Made by a program: the position numbers and the translations under genes
The notes under the pieces: model-generated
The model's input: the letters and a program-made list of their open reading frames with translations, nothing else
Told to the model about the DNA's origin: nothing
Database searches by the model: none
Shown: piece after piece, positions 8,285 through 17,386 of the stretch
Layout of the letters: each line of letters begins with the position of its first letter
Numbering within the stretch: position 1 is the first letter of the stretch
DNA from: Arthrobacter globiformis
GTDB taxonomy: Bacteria > Actinomycetota > Actinomycetes > Actinomycetales > Micrococcaceae
Direction of reading: 5' to 3'
NCBI RefSeq assembly: GCF_030818015.1
Contig: NZ_JAUSZX010000001.1
Coordinates: forward strand, 806,001-870,000
Length of the DNA stretch: 64,000 nucleotides

Positions 8285-9340
8285 GTGGCGCGCACTACTG
8301 AAAGGGCACAGCGCGGTGGCCACTCAGGAGTCAGTATCGAAGACGTGGCGGCGGCCGCCGGCGTCTCCACGGCGACCGTTTCCCGAGCCGTGCGCGGCCT
8401 GCCCCGCGTCTCGCCGGCCACCCGGGAAAAAATCCTTGAGGTGGCCACGGCGCTGGGTTACGTCGCCTCATCCTCGGCGTCCGGGCTTGCCACCGGGCGC
8501 ACCAAGACCATCGGCGTGCTGGCTCCGTTTGTGAGCCGGTGGTTCTTCTCGAAGGCCATCGAGGGCGCTGACCGCGAACTGCATGCCCGGCAGTACAACC
8601 TTTCCCTCTTCAACCTCGGGGGCCACGGCAGCCACCGCGAGCGGCTCTTCAGCAAGACCATGGTCTACAAGCAGATCGACGCCCTCCTGGTCCTGTGTAT
8701 GGCGCTGACCCGGGACGAGCTGGAGCATCTGCAGAAGATCGACATTCCGCTGGTGGTGGTCGGCGGCCACGTGGAGGAATGCGCCTACATCGGCATCGAC
8801 GACTACGCGGCAGCCTCCACCGCCGTCAAGCACCTGATCGAACTCGGCCACAGGGACATTGCGCTGCTGCACGGCGACGACGAAACGGACCTCAACTTCG
8901 ATGTTCCGCGGGTCCGCATCCTGGCCTTCCAGGACGTCATGACGGCCGCGGGCCTTGACGTCCGGCCCGAGTGGGATGAGTGGGGAGACTTCACCCTCCG
9001 CAGCGGCCAGGAAGCGATCCGGCGCCTGTGGGCCCAGCCCGGTGCAAAACCGACCGCCATCTTCTGCGCGTCCGATGAAATGGCCATGGGGGTCATCTTC
9101 GAAGCGCAGCGTGTCGGCGTCCGGGTTCCGGAGGAGCTGTCCGTGATCGGCATCGACGACCACGATTTTTCCGACGCCGTCGGCCTCACCACAGTGGGGC
9201 AACGGCCCGACGAGCAGGCAGAGCTTGGTACCAAGATGCTGCTCGATGAACTCCTGGGGATCCCGGGTTCGGTACGGTCCTCCGTCGCCCCGCACCGCCT
9301 CATAGTCAGACGCACGACGGCGCCTCCCCGGTCCTCCTAG
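8285..9340 (+). CDS. LacI family transcriptional regulator of the alpha-glucoside locus
   Basis: A 351-residue LacI-type repressor. The helix-turn-helix is near residues 17-45 (VSIEDVAAAAGVSTATVSRAVRG), followed by the hinge helix and a periplasmic-binding-like effector domain. The GTG start at 8285 follows AGAGGA. It lies 79 bases downstream of the importer operon on the same strand and probably controls the divergent promoter region at 4583-4708. The effector is unknown; an alpha-glucoside or its product is expected by context. Confidence 0.92.
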   Translation: MARTTERAQRGGHSGVSIEDVAAAAGVSTATVSRAVRGLPRVSPATREKILEVATALGYVASSSASGLATGRTKTIGVLAPFVSRWFFSKAIEGADRELHARQYNLSLFNLGGHGSHRERLFSKTMVYKQIDALLVLCMALTRDELEHLQKIDIPLVVVGGHVEECAYIGIDDYAAASTAVKHLIELGHRDIALLHGDDETDLNFDVPRVRILAFQDVMTAAGLDVRPEWDEWGDFTLRSGQEAIRRLWAQPGAKPTAIFCASDEMAMGVIFEAQRVGVRVPEELSVIGIDDHDFSDAVGLTTVGQRPDEQAELGTKMLLDELLGIPGSVRSSVAPHRLIVRRTTAPPRSS

Positions 9341-9379
9341 CAGCGCACCGTGGGTGCCGGACTGGGGATCAGCGCCGGG

Positions 9380-10279
9380 TTACGAGGCCCGGGCCAGCTG
9401 GCGGATCGGGATCCAGCGCGAGGCAAGCCGGCGGTAGGCGGCGGCGGCGCCGGTCATGTCACCCTCCGCGAGGCACTCGATGCCCAGCCGCACGTCCATG
9501 GGGGAGTCGTCCGGGTAGACCTTGTCCGCCACCGCGCCGTAGTCCAGTTCCACCATCGAATCCGCGTGGAAGAGCTCCAGCCATTCAGTGAGCTGGGTGA
9601 GGTCATCCAGCATGTCCAGGTCCGGCGCGGCGAGGGCCAGGTTCGCCACGGCGTAGCGCACCCGGTCGAGGGCGTCGGAAATGGGCGTCCACACGCGCAC
9701 GGTGAGGATCCGGCCACCCGCCTCCACAACGTCCTGCGGATCGGACTCGAGGAACAGCGAGAACCAGCTGAAGGGGATGCCCCAGGTGGAAGCCCGGGTG
9801 TGCACCTTGGTGATGCCCTCGCGGGCATTGACCAGGTCGATGCGTTCCTGGTGCCTGTCCCGCTGCTCCTCGGGTATCAACAGCTCGGCCAGGGGTCCGT
9901 GGATGCCCTCGATCAGCGCGTTTGCCGCCAACCCGGCCCGAAGCACCAGCTGGCTGGGGCAGTAAAGCAGCGCGACGCCGTCGGCCGTTTCCTCCTCCGA
10001 ACCTTCCTTGCCGGCATCCTCCACGGGGACGCCCGGGGCGCGGGTGACGCGCACCAGGTCGGTCCGCCCGGTGGGGAACGGATCGCCGCCGGGCCGGGTG
10101 ATCCGCCCCAGGGAAGCCAGCAGCTCCGCGTTTTCGACCGCAGCGCGGGACACCGCCCGCTCGCCGGCTGACTTGATGGCGGCGCGCTGCTCCTCGGGGA
10201 ACGCGTCCAGCGGCTCATAAACGCGCAGCGTGGAGGAAAACGGGAGCCCGGCCTGGCCTCGGTAGAGGTTGCCCGTCAT
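9380..10279 (-). CDS. Conserved hypothetical protein
   Basis: A 299-residue protein I cannot assign to a function. It has no signal peptide, membrane span or obvious catalytic motif, and looks like a soluble cytoplasmic protein with a mixed alpha/beta pattern. Recognisable segments are GLPFSSTLRVYEPLDAFP near the start and DDLTQLTEWLELFHADSMVELDYGAVA near residues 225-250. It is immediately upstream (34 bases) of xthA on the same strand in reverse order: xthA is transcribed toward it, so the two may form a short operon. Codon use matches the neighbours. Confidence 0.75.
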   Translation of the reverse strand: MTGNLYRGQAGLPFSSTLRVYEPLDAFPEEQRAAIKSAGERAVSRAAVENAELLASLGRITRPGGDPFPTGRTDLVRVTRAPGVPVEDAGKEGSEEETADGVALLYCPSQLVLRAGLAANALIEGIHGPLAELLIPEEQRDRHQERIDLVNAREGITKVHTRASTWGIPFSWFSLFLESDPQDVVEAGGRILTVRVWTPISDALDRVRYAVANLALAAPDLDMLDDLTQLTEWLELFHADSMVELDYGAVADKVYPDDSPMDVRLGIECLAEGDMTGAAAAYRRLASRWIPIRQLARAS

Positions 10280-10312
10280 GAATGCCTGCCTGTCATCAGC
10301 CGTCAGCCTCCA

Positions 10313-11119
10313 TCAGTCGGTCAGTTCCACAATCACCGGTGCGTGGTCGGACGCGCCCTTGCCCTTGCGTTCCTCCCGGTCGATCGACGCGCCGGAGACC
10401 CGCGAGGCGAGGGCAGGCGAGGCGAGCACGAAGTCGATCCGCATGCCCTCCTTCTTGGGGAAGCGCAGCTGGGTGTAGTCCCAGTACGTGTAGACGCCCG
10501 GGCCCGGGGTGTGCGGGCGCACGACGTCGGAGTAGCCCACGGACTCGAAGGCGCGGAACGCGGCGCGCTCCGGTTCGCTGACGTGGGTGTAGCCCTGGGT
10601 GAGGAACAGGTCGATGTCCCAGACGTCATCGTCCGTGGGCGCGATGTTCCAGTCGCCCATCAGCGCGACCTGCGCGGACGGGTCCTCGGAGATCCAGCCT
10701 GCCGCGTGGTTCTTCAGGGAATCAAGCCACTTGAGCTTGTAGGGCATGTGCTCGTCGTCGAGGGAGCGGCCGTTGGGGACGTAGAGGCTCCAGACCCGGA
10801 CTCCGCCGCAGGTAGCGGCCATGGCGCGGGCTTCCTGGACCGGTTCCTTGCCCGCCTTGCCGAAGTGCGGCTGGTCCGTGAAGCCGCGTTCGACGTCGTC
10901 CAGGCCCACGCGCGAGGCGATGGCCACACCGTTCCACTGGTTTACGCCGAAGTGCGCCACCTCGTAGCCCATGCGCTCGAACAGCTCCCACGGAAAGTTG
11001 TCGTCCTTGCACTTGGTTTCCTGGATGGCCAGGACGTCGCAGTCGGAGCGCTGCAGCCACGCCTCCACACGGTCGGCACGGGCACGCAGCGAGTTCACAT
11101 TCCAGGTAGCTATCTTCAC
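10313..11119 (-). CDS. xthA: Exodeoxyribonuclease III
   Basis: A 268-residue exonuclease III/AP endonuclease that processes abasic sites and 3' ends in base excision repair. The family signatures are present: MKIATWNVNSLRAR at the N-terminus, QETKCKD with the metal-binding Glu, LMGDWNIAP in the middle, and GASDHAPVIVEL near the end with the catalytic Asp-His. The length matches the family. The start is GTG 11117-11119. The hypothetical gene 9380-10279 follows downstream on the same strand. Confidence 0.95.
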   Translation of the reverse strand: MKIATWNVNSLRARADRVEAWLQRSDCDVLAIQETKCKDDNFPWELFERMGYEVAHFGVNQWNGVAIASRVGLDDVERGFTDQPHFGKAGKEPVQEARAMAATCGGVRVWSLYVPNGRSLDDEHMPYKLKWLDSLKNHAAGWISEDPSAQVALMGDWNIAPTDDDVWDIDLFLTQGYTHVSEPERAAFRAFESVGYSDVVRPHTPGPGVYTYWDYTQLRFPKKEGMRIDFVLASPALASRVSGASIDREERKGKGASDHAPVIVELTD

Positions 11120-11198
11120 AGTCCTAACTTACCGAACTTGGACCCGGATGGGACTCCAGGCGGATGGCGGCGCGGTGCCGCCCGAACCGCGCCCAAAA

Positions 11199-11268
11199 CG
11201 GGGCACTTTGGCGCGGACACGCCGGGATTTGGCACCCCGGGGCAGTGCCTACGCATCAAAGTGCCCCG
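11199..11268. repeat. Long-loop inverted repeat between xthA and mmsA
   Basis: Perfect 12-bp arms CGGGGCACTTTG (11199-11210) and CAAAGTGCCCCG (11257-11268) enclose 46 bases, which themselves contain a GC-rich partial palindrome around GGCACCCCGGGGC. It sits in the 263-base gap between the divergent xthA and mmsA genes, about 115 bases before mmsA. It could be a regulatory site with looping, or a dispersed repeat unit. No T-run follows, so it is not a typical terminator. Confidence 0.6.
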
Positions 11269-11382
11269 CGACGGCGGCAGCTCACGGCCGCTGCCAACCC
11301 CGCCTCAGGGACTCTGGAATTTAGTAGGAAGTCCGAGTAGATTCAGCACCAGAGATAGCCGGGGTCATGCAAAGGAGCATTG

Positions 11383-12882
11383 ATGGTTCGCGAACTTTCC
11401 CACTACATTGGCGGGCGGCGGGTAGACGGCACGTCCGGCCGGTACGGCGATGTCTTTGATCCCTGCACCGGAGAGGTCCAGGCCAAGGTGCCGCTGGCGG
11501 GCGCGGAGGAAGTCCGCAACGCCGTCGCGAACGCCGAAAAGGCCCAGCCGGAGTGGGGCGCCATGAACGCCCAGCGGCGCGGCCGCATCCTGCTCAAATT
11601 CGTGGACCTCGTAAATGAGAACATGGACGAGCTGGCCGCCCTCCTGTCCTCGGAGCACGGGAAGACCCTCGCCGACGCGAGGGGCGACATCCAGCGCGGC
11701 ATCGAGGTGGTGGAGTTCGCCGCCGGCGCCCCGCACCTGCTCAAGGGCGAGTTCTCCGACGACGCCGGCGCGGGCATCGACGTGCACTCCATGCGCCAGC
11801 CGCTGGGCGTGGTTGCAGGCATCACGCCCTTCAACTTCCCGGCCATGATCCCGCTGTGGAAGTCCGGACCCGCGCTCGCGGCAGGCAACGCTTTCATCCT
11901 CAAGCCGTCCGAACGCGATCCGTCCGTGCCGCTGCGCCTGGCCGAGCTCTACTCCCAGGCTGGGGTGCCGGACGGAGTCTTCAACGTGGTCAACGGCGAC
12001 AAGGAAGCCGTGGACGCGCTGCTCGAGGATGGGCGCGTGCAGGCGATCGGCTTCGTGGGTTCCACCCCGATCGCCCAGTACATCTACGCCACGGCGGCGG
12101 CGCACGGCAAGCGGGCGCAATGCTTCGGCGGCGCCAAGAACCACATGGTGATCATGCCGGACGCAGACCTGGACATGGCCGCCGATGCCCTGATCGGGGC
12201 TGGCTACGGGTCGGCCGGGGAACGCTGCATGGCAGTTTCCGTGGCCGTTCCTGTGGGGGAGGAGACCGCGAACAGCCTTGTGGCACGGCTGCAGGAACGG
12301 ATCAAGTCCCTGAAGGTGGGCCACAGCCTGGCCAAGGACTCCGACTTCGGACCGGTGGTAACGCCAGCCGCCAAGGAGCGGATCGAGGGATACATCAAAT
12401 CCGGCGAGGAGGAGGGCGCCTCGCTCCTGGTGGACGGCCGCGGCCTGGCCGTGGACGGCTATGACGGCGGGTTCTGGGTTGGTCCCACGCTGTTCGACAA
12501 CGTCACCAAGGACATGAAGATCTACCGCGAGGAGATCTTCGGCCCCGTGCTCAGCGTCCTCCGCGCATCCGACTACAACGAGGCCCTCCGGCTCTGCAGC
12601 GAGAACGAGTTCGGGAACGGCGTGGCCATCTTCACCCGCGACGGGGACGCGGCCCGGGACTTCGCCAGCCGGGTGCAGGTGGGCATGGTGGGCATCAATG
12701 TCCCCATTCCGGTGCCCATTGCCTACTACACCTTCGGCGGCTGGAAGGCATCCGGATTCGGCGACCTCAACCAGCACGGCGCCGACGCCTTCCGCTTCTA
12801 CACGAAGACCAAGACCGTGACCTCACGCTGGCCCTCCGGCATCCGGCAGGGCGCCAGCTTCATCATGCCGGAAGGAAGCTGA
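11383..12882 (+). CDS. mmsA: Methylmalonate-semialdehyde dehydrogenase (CoA-acylating)
   Basis: A 499-residue aldehyde dehydrogenase of the MmsA type, which converts methylmalonate semialdehyde plus CoA and NAD to propionyl-CoA in valine catabolism. Visible motifs are the substrate-binding FNFPAMIPLWK, FILKPSERDPS for cofactor binding, and AGERCMAVS with catalytic Cys282. The ATG at 11383 follows AAAGGAG; a TTG directly before it is in frame but unnecessary. It is the first gene of a valine/isobutyrate operon: its TGA overlaps the ATG of the hydrolase gene, and mmsB follows. Confidence 0.94.
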   Translation: MVRELSHYIGGRRVDGTSGRYGDVFDPCTGEVQAKVPLAGAEEVRNAVANAEKAQPEWGAMNAQRRGRILLKFVDLVNENMDELAALLSSEHGKTLADARGDIQRGIEVVEFAAGAPHLLKGEFSDDAGAGIDVHSMRQPLGVVAGITPFNFPAMIPLWKSGPALAAGNAFILKPSERDPSVPLRLAELYSQAGVPDGVFNVVNGDKEAVDALLEDGRVQAIGFVGSTPIAQYIYATAAAHGKRAQCFGGAKNHMVIMPDADLDMAADALIGAGYGSAGERCMAVSVAVPVGEETANSLVARLQERIKSLKVGHSLAKDSDFGPVVTPAAKERIEGYIKSGEEEGASLLVDGRGLAVDGYDGGFWVGPTLFDNVTKDMKIYREEIFGPVLSVLRASDYNEALRLCSENEFGNGVAIFTRDGDAARDFASRVQVGMVGINVPIPVPIAYYTFGGWKASGFGDLNQHGADAFRFYTKTKTVTSRWPSGIRQGASFIMPEGS

Positions 12883-14000
12883 TGACTGAACCTGCCCCGA
12901 ACGGGACGCCGGCAAACCCGGCCGAGATGCTTCCTGAACAGGAGGTGCCTTCCGAACAAGAGGTGGTGTTCGAACAACGGGGCAAGCTGGGGGTGGTCAC
13001 GCTCAACCGGCCCAGGGCAGTCAACGCCCTCACGGCCGGCATGGTCTCCGCCATTCTGGAACAGCTCACCGCCTGGGCGGACGATGACAGCGTGGCCACC
13101 GTGCTGGTCCAGGGTGCCGGCAACCGCGGACTGTGCGCCGGCGGGGACATCGTGGCCATCTACCGGGACATCCTCGCCGGCGGCGACGAAACCGCCGGCT
13201 TCTGGGCGGACGAATACCGGCTGAACTCGCTCATCGGGCGGTTCCCCAAGCCTTATGTGGCGTTCATGGACGGCCTAGTGCTGGGCGGCGGCGTGGGCAT
13301 CTCCGCACACGGTTCACTGCGCGTCGTCACCGAGCGGACCCGGACCGGGATGCCGGAGACCACCATCGGGTTCGTGCCCGACGTCGGCGGCACCCTCCTG
13401 CTGTCACGCTCACCCGGGGAGGCTGGTACGCATGCCGCCCTCACCGGCGCCCACCTCAGCGGGGCGGATGCGCTTTTCCTGGGGCTTGCCGATTACTTTG
13501 TCCCGTCCGGAAGCCTCGCGGACCTCGCGGCGGCGCTGGAAAACGAAAGTGCGGAAGCCGCCGTCGTGCGCTTTGCCGAAAAGGCGCCTGCCTCGGCGCT
13601 GGAGGCACAGCGGGACTGGATCGACGCCTGCTATTCAGCGGACGACGCCGAGGAGATAGTCCGGCGGCTTCGTGCCGCTGGCGGGGAGGCCGCTGCGGCC
13701 GCTGACACCATCGAAGAGAAGTCGCCCACTTCCGTCAAGGTGACCCTGGCCTCGCTCCGCAGGTCGCGGGGGCTGACGCTCGACCAAGCGCTAACCGAGG
13801 AATACCGCGTGGGACTGCGGTGCCTCGCCGGACCGGACTTCCGGGAGGGGATCCGGGCGCAGGTGGTGGACAAGGACCGCAACCCTCAGTGGCAGCCCGC
13901 CACGCTGCACGAGGTACACGCGGACGACGTCGAGCGGTACTTTGCGCCGTTGGGGGATCGGGAACTGGTTTTGTGGGAAAGGGAGTCGGACCATGCCTGA
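12882..14000 (+). CDS. 3-hydroxyisobutyryl-CoA hydrolase-like crotonase
   Basis: A 372-residue crotonase-superfamily protein. Length and motifs fit 3-hydroxyisobutyryl-CoA hydrolase rather than enoyl-CoA hydratase: oxyanion-hole segment RGLCAGGDIVAIY, then DGLVLGGGVGISAHG, METTIG-like segment PETTIGFVPDVGG with the catalytic Glu/Asp, and a C-terminal extension of about 100 residues. It would release 3-hydroxyisobutyrate from its CoA ester, one step before MmsB. The first 25 residues are an acidic, repetitive leader (EQEVPSEQEVVFEQ). Start and stop overlap mmsA and mmsB respectively, so the three genes are translationally coupled. Confidence 0.88.
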   Translation: MTEPAPNGTPANPAEMLPEQEVPSEQEVVFEQRGKLGVVTLNRPRAVNALTAGMVSAILEQLTAWADDDSVATVLVQGAGNRGLCAGGDIVAIYRDILAGGDETAGFWADEYRLNSLIGRFPKPYVAFMDGLVLGGGVGISAHGSLRVVTERTRTGMPETTIGFVPDVGGTLLLSRSPGEAGTHAALTGAHLSGADALFLGLADYFVPSGSLADLAAALENESAEAAVVRFAEKAPASALEAQRDWIDACYSADDAEEIVRRLRAAGGEAAAAADTIEEKSPTSVKVTLASLRRSRGLTLDQALTEEYRVGLRCLAGPDFREGIRAQVVDKDRNPQWQPATLHEVHADDVERYFAPLGDRELVLWERESDHA

Positions 14001-14913
14001 AGAAGCGAAACCGCGCATTGCCTTCCTGGGATTGGGCCACATGGGCGGTCCCATGGCGGTCAACCTGGTCAAGGCAGGCTACGAAGTCACCGGCTTCGAC
14101 GTGGTGCCCGCCGCGCTGGATGCCGCGCGCGAGCAAGGCATCCCGGTCGCCGAGAGTGCCGCGGAAACCATCCCCGGAGCGGACGTCGTGCTCACGATGT
14201 TCCCGAGCGGGCAACATGTGCTGGACGCCTACCGCGGCGGGGACGGACAGCCCGGACTGCTGGAGGCAGCGGCGCCGAACACCATGTTCCTGGACTGCTC
14301 CACCATCAATGTGGACGAGGCGCGGGAAGCCGCCCGGCTGGCCCTCGACGCAGGGCACCGCTCCGTGGACGCGCCAGTTTCCGGCGGCGTTGTGGGGGCG
14401 GAGGCCGGCACGCTGACGTTCATGGTCGGCGCACTGCCGGAGGACTTCGAGGCAGTGCGGCCACTGTTTGACGTCATGGGCAAACGCGCGGTGCTGTGCG
14501 GAGAGCACGGCGCCGGTCAGGCAGCGAAGGTCTGCAACAACCTCATCCTGGGCGTCTCGATGATCGCCGTCAGCGAAGCGTTCGTGCTCGGGGAGAAGCT
14601 GGGCCTGTCGCACCAGGCCCTCTTCGACGTCGCGTCCGCGGCGTCAGGGCAGTGCTGGGCCCTCACCACGAACTGCCCTGTCCCGGGGCCGGTGCCCACC
14701 AGCCCGGCGAACCGCGACTATCAGCCGGGGTTCGCCGGAGCCCTGATGGCCAAGGACCTTCGGCTGGCCCTGAACGCCCTTCAGTCCAACGGCGTCGCCG
14801 CCCGTATGGGCCCGCTGGCCTCCGAAATTTACGACGCCTTTGCGGCGGAAGGCGGCGCCGGCCGGGATTTCTCCGGCATCATCACCGACATCCGGGACAA
14901 GTCAGGACAGTAG
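13993..14913 (+). CDS. mmsB: 3-hydroxyisobutyrate dehydrogenase
   Basis: A 306-residue beta-hydroxyacid dehydrogenase oxidising 3-hydroxyisobutyrate to methylmalonate semialdehyde, the substrate of MmsA. The NAD-binding Rossmann motif FLGLGHMGGPMA is near residues 11-22, the substrate-binding DAPVSGGVVGAEAGT near 125, and the catalytic Lys in AAKVCNNLILG near 180. ATG 13993 lies within the end of the upstream gene (8-base overlap) and is chosen over the longer open frame because homologues begin close to the Rossmann motif. It is third in the valine operon. Confidence 0.93.
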   Translation: MPEEAKPRIAFLGLGHMGGPMAVNLVKAGYEVTGFDVVPAALDAAREQGIPVAESAAETIPGADVVLTMFPSGQHVLDAYRGGDGQPGLLEAAAPNTMFLDCSTINVDEAREAARLALDAGHRSVDAPVSGGVVGAEAGTLTFMVGALPEDFEAVRPLFDVMGKRAVLCGEHGAGQAAKVCNNLILGVSMIAVSEAFVLGEKLGLSHQALFDVASAASGQCWALTTNCPVPGPVPTSPANRDYQPGFAGALMAKDLRLALNALQSNGVAARMGPLASEIYDAFAAEGGAGRDFSGIITDIRDKSGQ

Positions 14914-14952
14914 GCTTAGTTTTAGGACGTACCAACCACGTGAGGGACAGGG

Positions 14953-15732
14953 ATGACGCACGAGTACGGGAACATTCTGGTGGAACGCCGCGGGCGCGTT
15001 GGCCTCGTCACCCTGAACAGGCCCGAGGCCCTTAATGCCTTGGACAGGACCACCCTGGAAGAACTCGTGGCGGCGGTTTCGGCCATGGACACGGATCCTG
15101 GCGTTGGCGCTGTCGTAATCACCGGCTCGGGAAAGGCCTTCGCCGCGGGCGCCGACATCAAGGAGATGGCGGACAAGGGATACCTCGAGATGTACGACGC
15201 CGACTGGTTCCGCGGGTGGGAGGACCTCACCCGGCTGCGCATCCCGCTGATCGCGGCCGTGTCCGGATTCGCGCTGGGCGGCGGCTGCGAGCTGGCCATG
15301 ATGTGCGACTTCATCATCGCCGGCGACAACGCCAAATTCGGCCAGCCCGAGATCAACCTCGGAGTTGTGCCGGGCATGGGCGGGTCCCAGCGGCTCACCC
15401 GCGCCGTGGGCAAGGCCAAAGCGATGGACATGATCCTCACCGGGCGGTTCATCGACGCGGACGAGGCAGAACGCTCAGGCCTGGTGGCACGGGTGGTACC
15501 TGCCGCGGATACCGTGGAGGAGGCCCTGAAGGCCGCGGAGGTCATCGCGTCCAAGTCGAAGCCGGCCGCCATGCTGGCCAAGGAAGCCGTCAACGCGGCC
15601 TTCGAGACGGGGCTGGCACAGGGCGTGCTGTTTGAACGGCGGCTGTTCCATTCGCTCTTCGCCTCTGAGGACCAGAAGGAAGGCATGGCTGCTTTCGCAG
15701 AGAAGCGCCAGCCGGAGTTCAGGCACCGGTGA
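14953..15732 (+). CDS. Enoyl-CoA hydratase
   Basis: A 259-residue enoyl-CoA hydratase of the crotonase superfamily. The oxyanion-hole motif [11 protein letters not shown] is near residue 60, and both catalytic Glu residues are in place: GGGCELAMM near 115 and [13 protein letters not shown] near 135. In this operon it most likely hydrates methacrylyl-CoA to 3-hydroxyisobutyryl-CoA, which the upstream hydrolase then uses, though broad fatty-acid substrates are equally possible. It starts 39 bases after mmsB with GGGACAGGG upstream, and its stop overlaps the GTG of the next membrane protein gene. Confidence 0.92.
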   Translation: MTHEYGNILVERRGRVGLVTLNRPEALNALDRTTLEELVAAVSAMDTDPGVGAVVITGSGKAFAAGADIKEMADKGYLEMYDADWFRGWEDLTRLRIPLIAAVSGFALGGGCELAMMCDFIIAGDNAKFGQPEINLGVVPGMGGSQRLTRAVGKAKAMDMILTGRFIDADEAERSGLVARVVPAADTVEEALKAAEVIASKSKPAAMLAKEAVNAAFETGLAQGVLFERRLFHSLFASEDQKEGMAAFAEKRQPEFRHR

Positions 15733-16550
15733 GCGCCCGGTTGACCGGGGAGCGCACCGTGCAGGGGACATCCCTGCGCGTTGTCCCGGCAGCCATGGTC
15801 TCGCTGGCCGGCTTTGTCCTGTTCGGGCTGGACCAGAGCCTGCCGGGGTATGCCCTGCTCGCCGCAGGGCTCGTAGTGGCGGCGCTGGTGGACCGGCTGC
15901 TGCTCCGCGACCTCGCGCTGATTGCAGCCGGAGTGGCCATCATCAGTGCCGTGCCGATCACCACCGACGTCAGCACCTCCCACATGCTCGTCATGGGCTC
16001 AGCCATGATCGCGGCCGTGGGGATCCCCTATGCCGTGTCTCGGTTCGTCACCAAGGAACATACGGTGGTGTTTCCGGTCCGGACCGGGCAGAAATGGACG
16101 CGTGCGGAGAAATGGTACCTGCCCGCCGTCGTGCTGATTGGCTATGCCCTGCTGCCCGTGTACATGATCCGGACCGGGGTCTACATTAACTGGCCGGCAG
16201 TGCACGACCCCGAGGGCATCGCGCGGCTTTTCGTCGGCACCAACGCCCTGGGCATCTGGGATGAGCTGTTCTTCATCTGCACCTGCTTCGCGCTGCTGCG
16301 CCGCCACCTGCCTGACTGGCAGGCCAACCTGCTGCAGGCCGTCCTGTTTACCTCCTTCCTGTGGGAACTGGGGTTCAGGTCCTGGGCACCGCTCTTCATC
16401 TACCCGTTCGCCCTGCTGCAAGCCCGCATCTTCACCGTGACCAAGTCGCTGTCGTATATCGTGAGCGTGCACCTGCTCTTCGACTTCGTGCTGTTCCTGG
16501 TGCTGCTCCACGCGCACAACCGGGCGTGGATCGACATCTTCCTGTACTGA
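15729..16550 (+). CDS. Multi-span membrane protein, possible degenerate CPBP (Abi) family
   Basis: A 273-residue protein with about seven hydrophobic spans. The C-terminal half resembles CPBP intramembrane proteases: a [16 protein letters not shown] segment stands where those enzymes carry EExxxR, followed by a long helix and SVHLLFDF near the end. The usual second Glu-Glu pair and Arg are not intact, so protease activity is doubtful. The GTG start overlaps the enoyl-CoA hydratase stop by four bases, an unexpected operon position for a membrane protein. Function is unknown; the family call is tentative. Confidence 0.6.
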   Translation: MSARLTGERTVQGTSLRVVPAAMVSLAGFVLFGLDQSLPGYALLAAGLVVAALVDRLLLRDLALIAAGVAIISAVPITTDVSTSHMLVMGSAMIAAVGIPYAVSRFVTKEHTVVFPVRTGQKWTRAEKWYLPAVVLIGYALLPVYMIRTGVYINWPAVHDPEGIARLFVGTNALGIWDELFFICTCFALLRRHLPDWQANLLQAVLFTSFLWELGFRSWAPLFIYPFALLQARIFTVTKSLSYIVSVHLLFDFVLFLVLLHAHNRAWIDIFLY

Positions 16551-16564
16551 TTCCAGGGCCTGAG

Positions 16565-16685
16565 AAGAGGCAGGGTCCATTAAGAGGCAGGGTCCGTCCG
16601 CTAATGGCCGCCCGGATTTCACCTGCAGTTAATCGCTATGCCTTAGCCTTGCACTTCAGGCAAACGTGTTTATTCAGGCAAACGT
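16565..16685. repeat. Two pairs of short direct repeats in the 16551-16703 gap
   Basis: AAGAGGCAGGGTCC occurs at 16565-16578 and again at 16582-16595 (17-base period). TTCAGGCAAACGT occurs at 16655-16667 and again at 16673-16685 (18-base period). The second pair ends just before the ribosome binding site of the small gene at 16704 and could be a direct-repeat regulatory site. The first pair lies just after the membrane protein stop and looks like a local tandem duplication. Confidence 0.6.
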
Positions 16686-16703
16686 CAAAAAAGGGGAACG
16701 ATC

Positions 16704-16967
16704 GTGGCCGACATCGCTGCTGTACTGGGACGGCTCACCGCGGCTGAGCTTGAAGAAATCCACGCCACAGGTCCGCAGGGGCACCTGAGCCGCAGGATCG
16801 TGGACGCGCTGGACCGGGCTGCCGGTGGTCCGGGCGGCGGCCGCGGCTACTATGTTCCGGCCGGAAGTGTCAGCGGAACCGGCAGCCCGCACGTGGTGCT
16901 GAGAAGCGACGTCGCAGCCTGGCTTTTCGGGCATTCCGCACCGGCTGCCGTCGCCGACCCTGCCTAA
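16704..16967 (+). CDS. Small hypothetical protein
   Basis: An 87-residue soluble protein without recognised domain. A helical N-terminus (IAAVLGRLTAAELEEIHATG) precedes a Gly-rich loop (GGPGGGRGYYVP) and a short C-terminal hydrophobic segment DVAAWLFGH. GTG 16704 has a good ribosome binding site, AAGGGGAA, six bases upstream, which supports the gene. Its stop overlaps the stop of the convergent ArsR gene by four bases. I cannot suggest a function. Confidence 0.55.
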   Translation: MADIAAVLGRLTAAELEEIHATGPQGHLSRRIVDALDRAAGGPGGGRGYYVPAGSVSGTGSPHVVLRSDVAAWLFGHSAPAAVADPA

Positions 16968-17386
16968 AAGCGGGCAGAAGCGGGCGCCGGCTGGCCTGCG
17001 GCCTGTGTAGCCGGCGTAAGGGCGGATGCTGGCGCCGCGCCGGGGGCGTCGTCGGATCCGCCGTTTTGCTGCTGCAGGCCGCCGTCGAGGATGGTGCCCA
17101 GCAGGCCACGGGCCGCTTCGAGGACGTGGCGTACTTCGGGAGACGTCAGTTCGTAGAACAGGCGGCCGTCCTTACGGGACGGAACGATGAGACGCTGGCG
17201 CCGCAGTATGCCGAGGTGCTGGGAGAGGTTCGAGGCTTCAAGACCGGTGCAGTCCCGCAGGTTGCTCACGGTCACCGGACCGCTGACCAGCATCTCCAGG
17301 ACCAGGATGCGTGCCGGGTGGCCCATGGACTTGAACAGGTCCGCCTTTACCTCGGTGTGAATCACGCCGTCGGGCATGTCACCCAT
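16964..17386 (-). CDS. ArsR family transcriptional regulator
   Basis: A 140-residue winged-helix regulator of the ArsR type. The DNA-binding domain spans about residues 12-90 (FKSMGHPARILVLEMLVSG, then LEASNLSQHLGILRRQRLI and the wing RKDGRLFYELTS). A Pro/Ala-rich tail of about 40 residues follows. The metal-binding ELCVC-type motif of ArsR/SmtB is absent (NLRDCTGLE instead), so it is probably not a classic metal sensor. The ATG at 17384-17386 follows AAGGAA on the minus strand. No obvious target gene is adjacent; a palindrome at 17483-17502 may be its operator. Confidence 0.88.
   Translation of the reverse strand: MGDMPDGVIHTEVKADLFKSMGHPARILVLEMLVSGPVTVSNLRDCTGLEASNLSQHLGILRRQRLIVPSRKDGRLFYELTSPEVRHVLEAARGLLGTILDGGLQQQNGGSDDAPGAAPASALTPATQAAGQPAPASARF

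Noticed and set aside
11380..11382. TTG start one codon before the mmsA ATG
   Set aside because: The ATG at 11383 is properly spaced from AAAGGAG; using TTG adds one residue and is unnecessary.
11365..12777. 470-codon minus-strand frame over mmsA
   Set aside because: Antisense shadow of a well-conserved aldehyde dehydrogenase gene; no ribosome binding site or recognisable motif.
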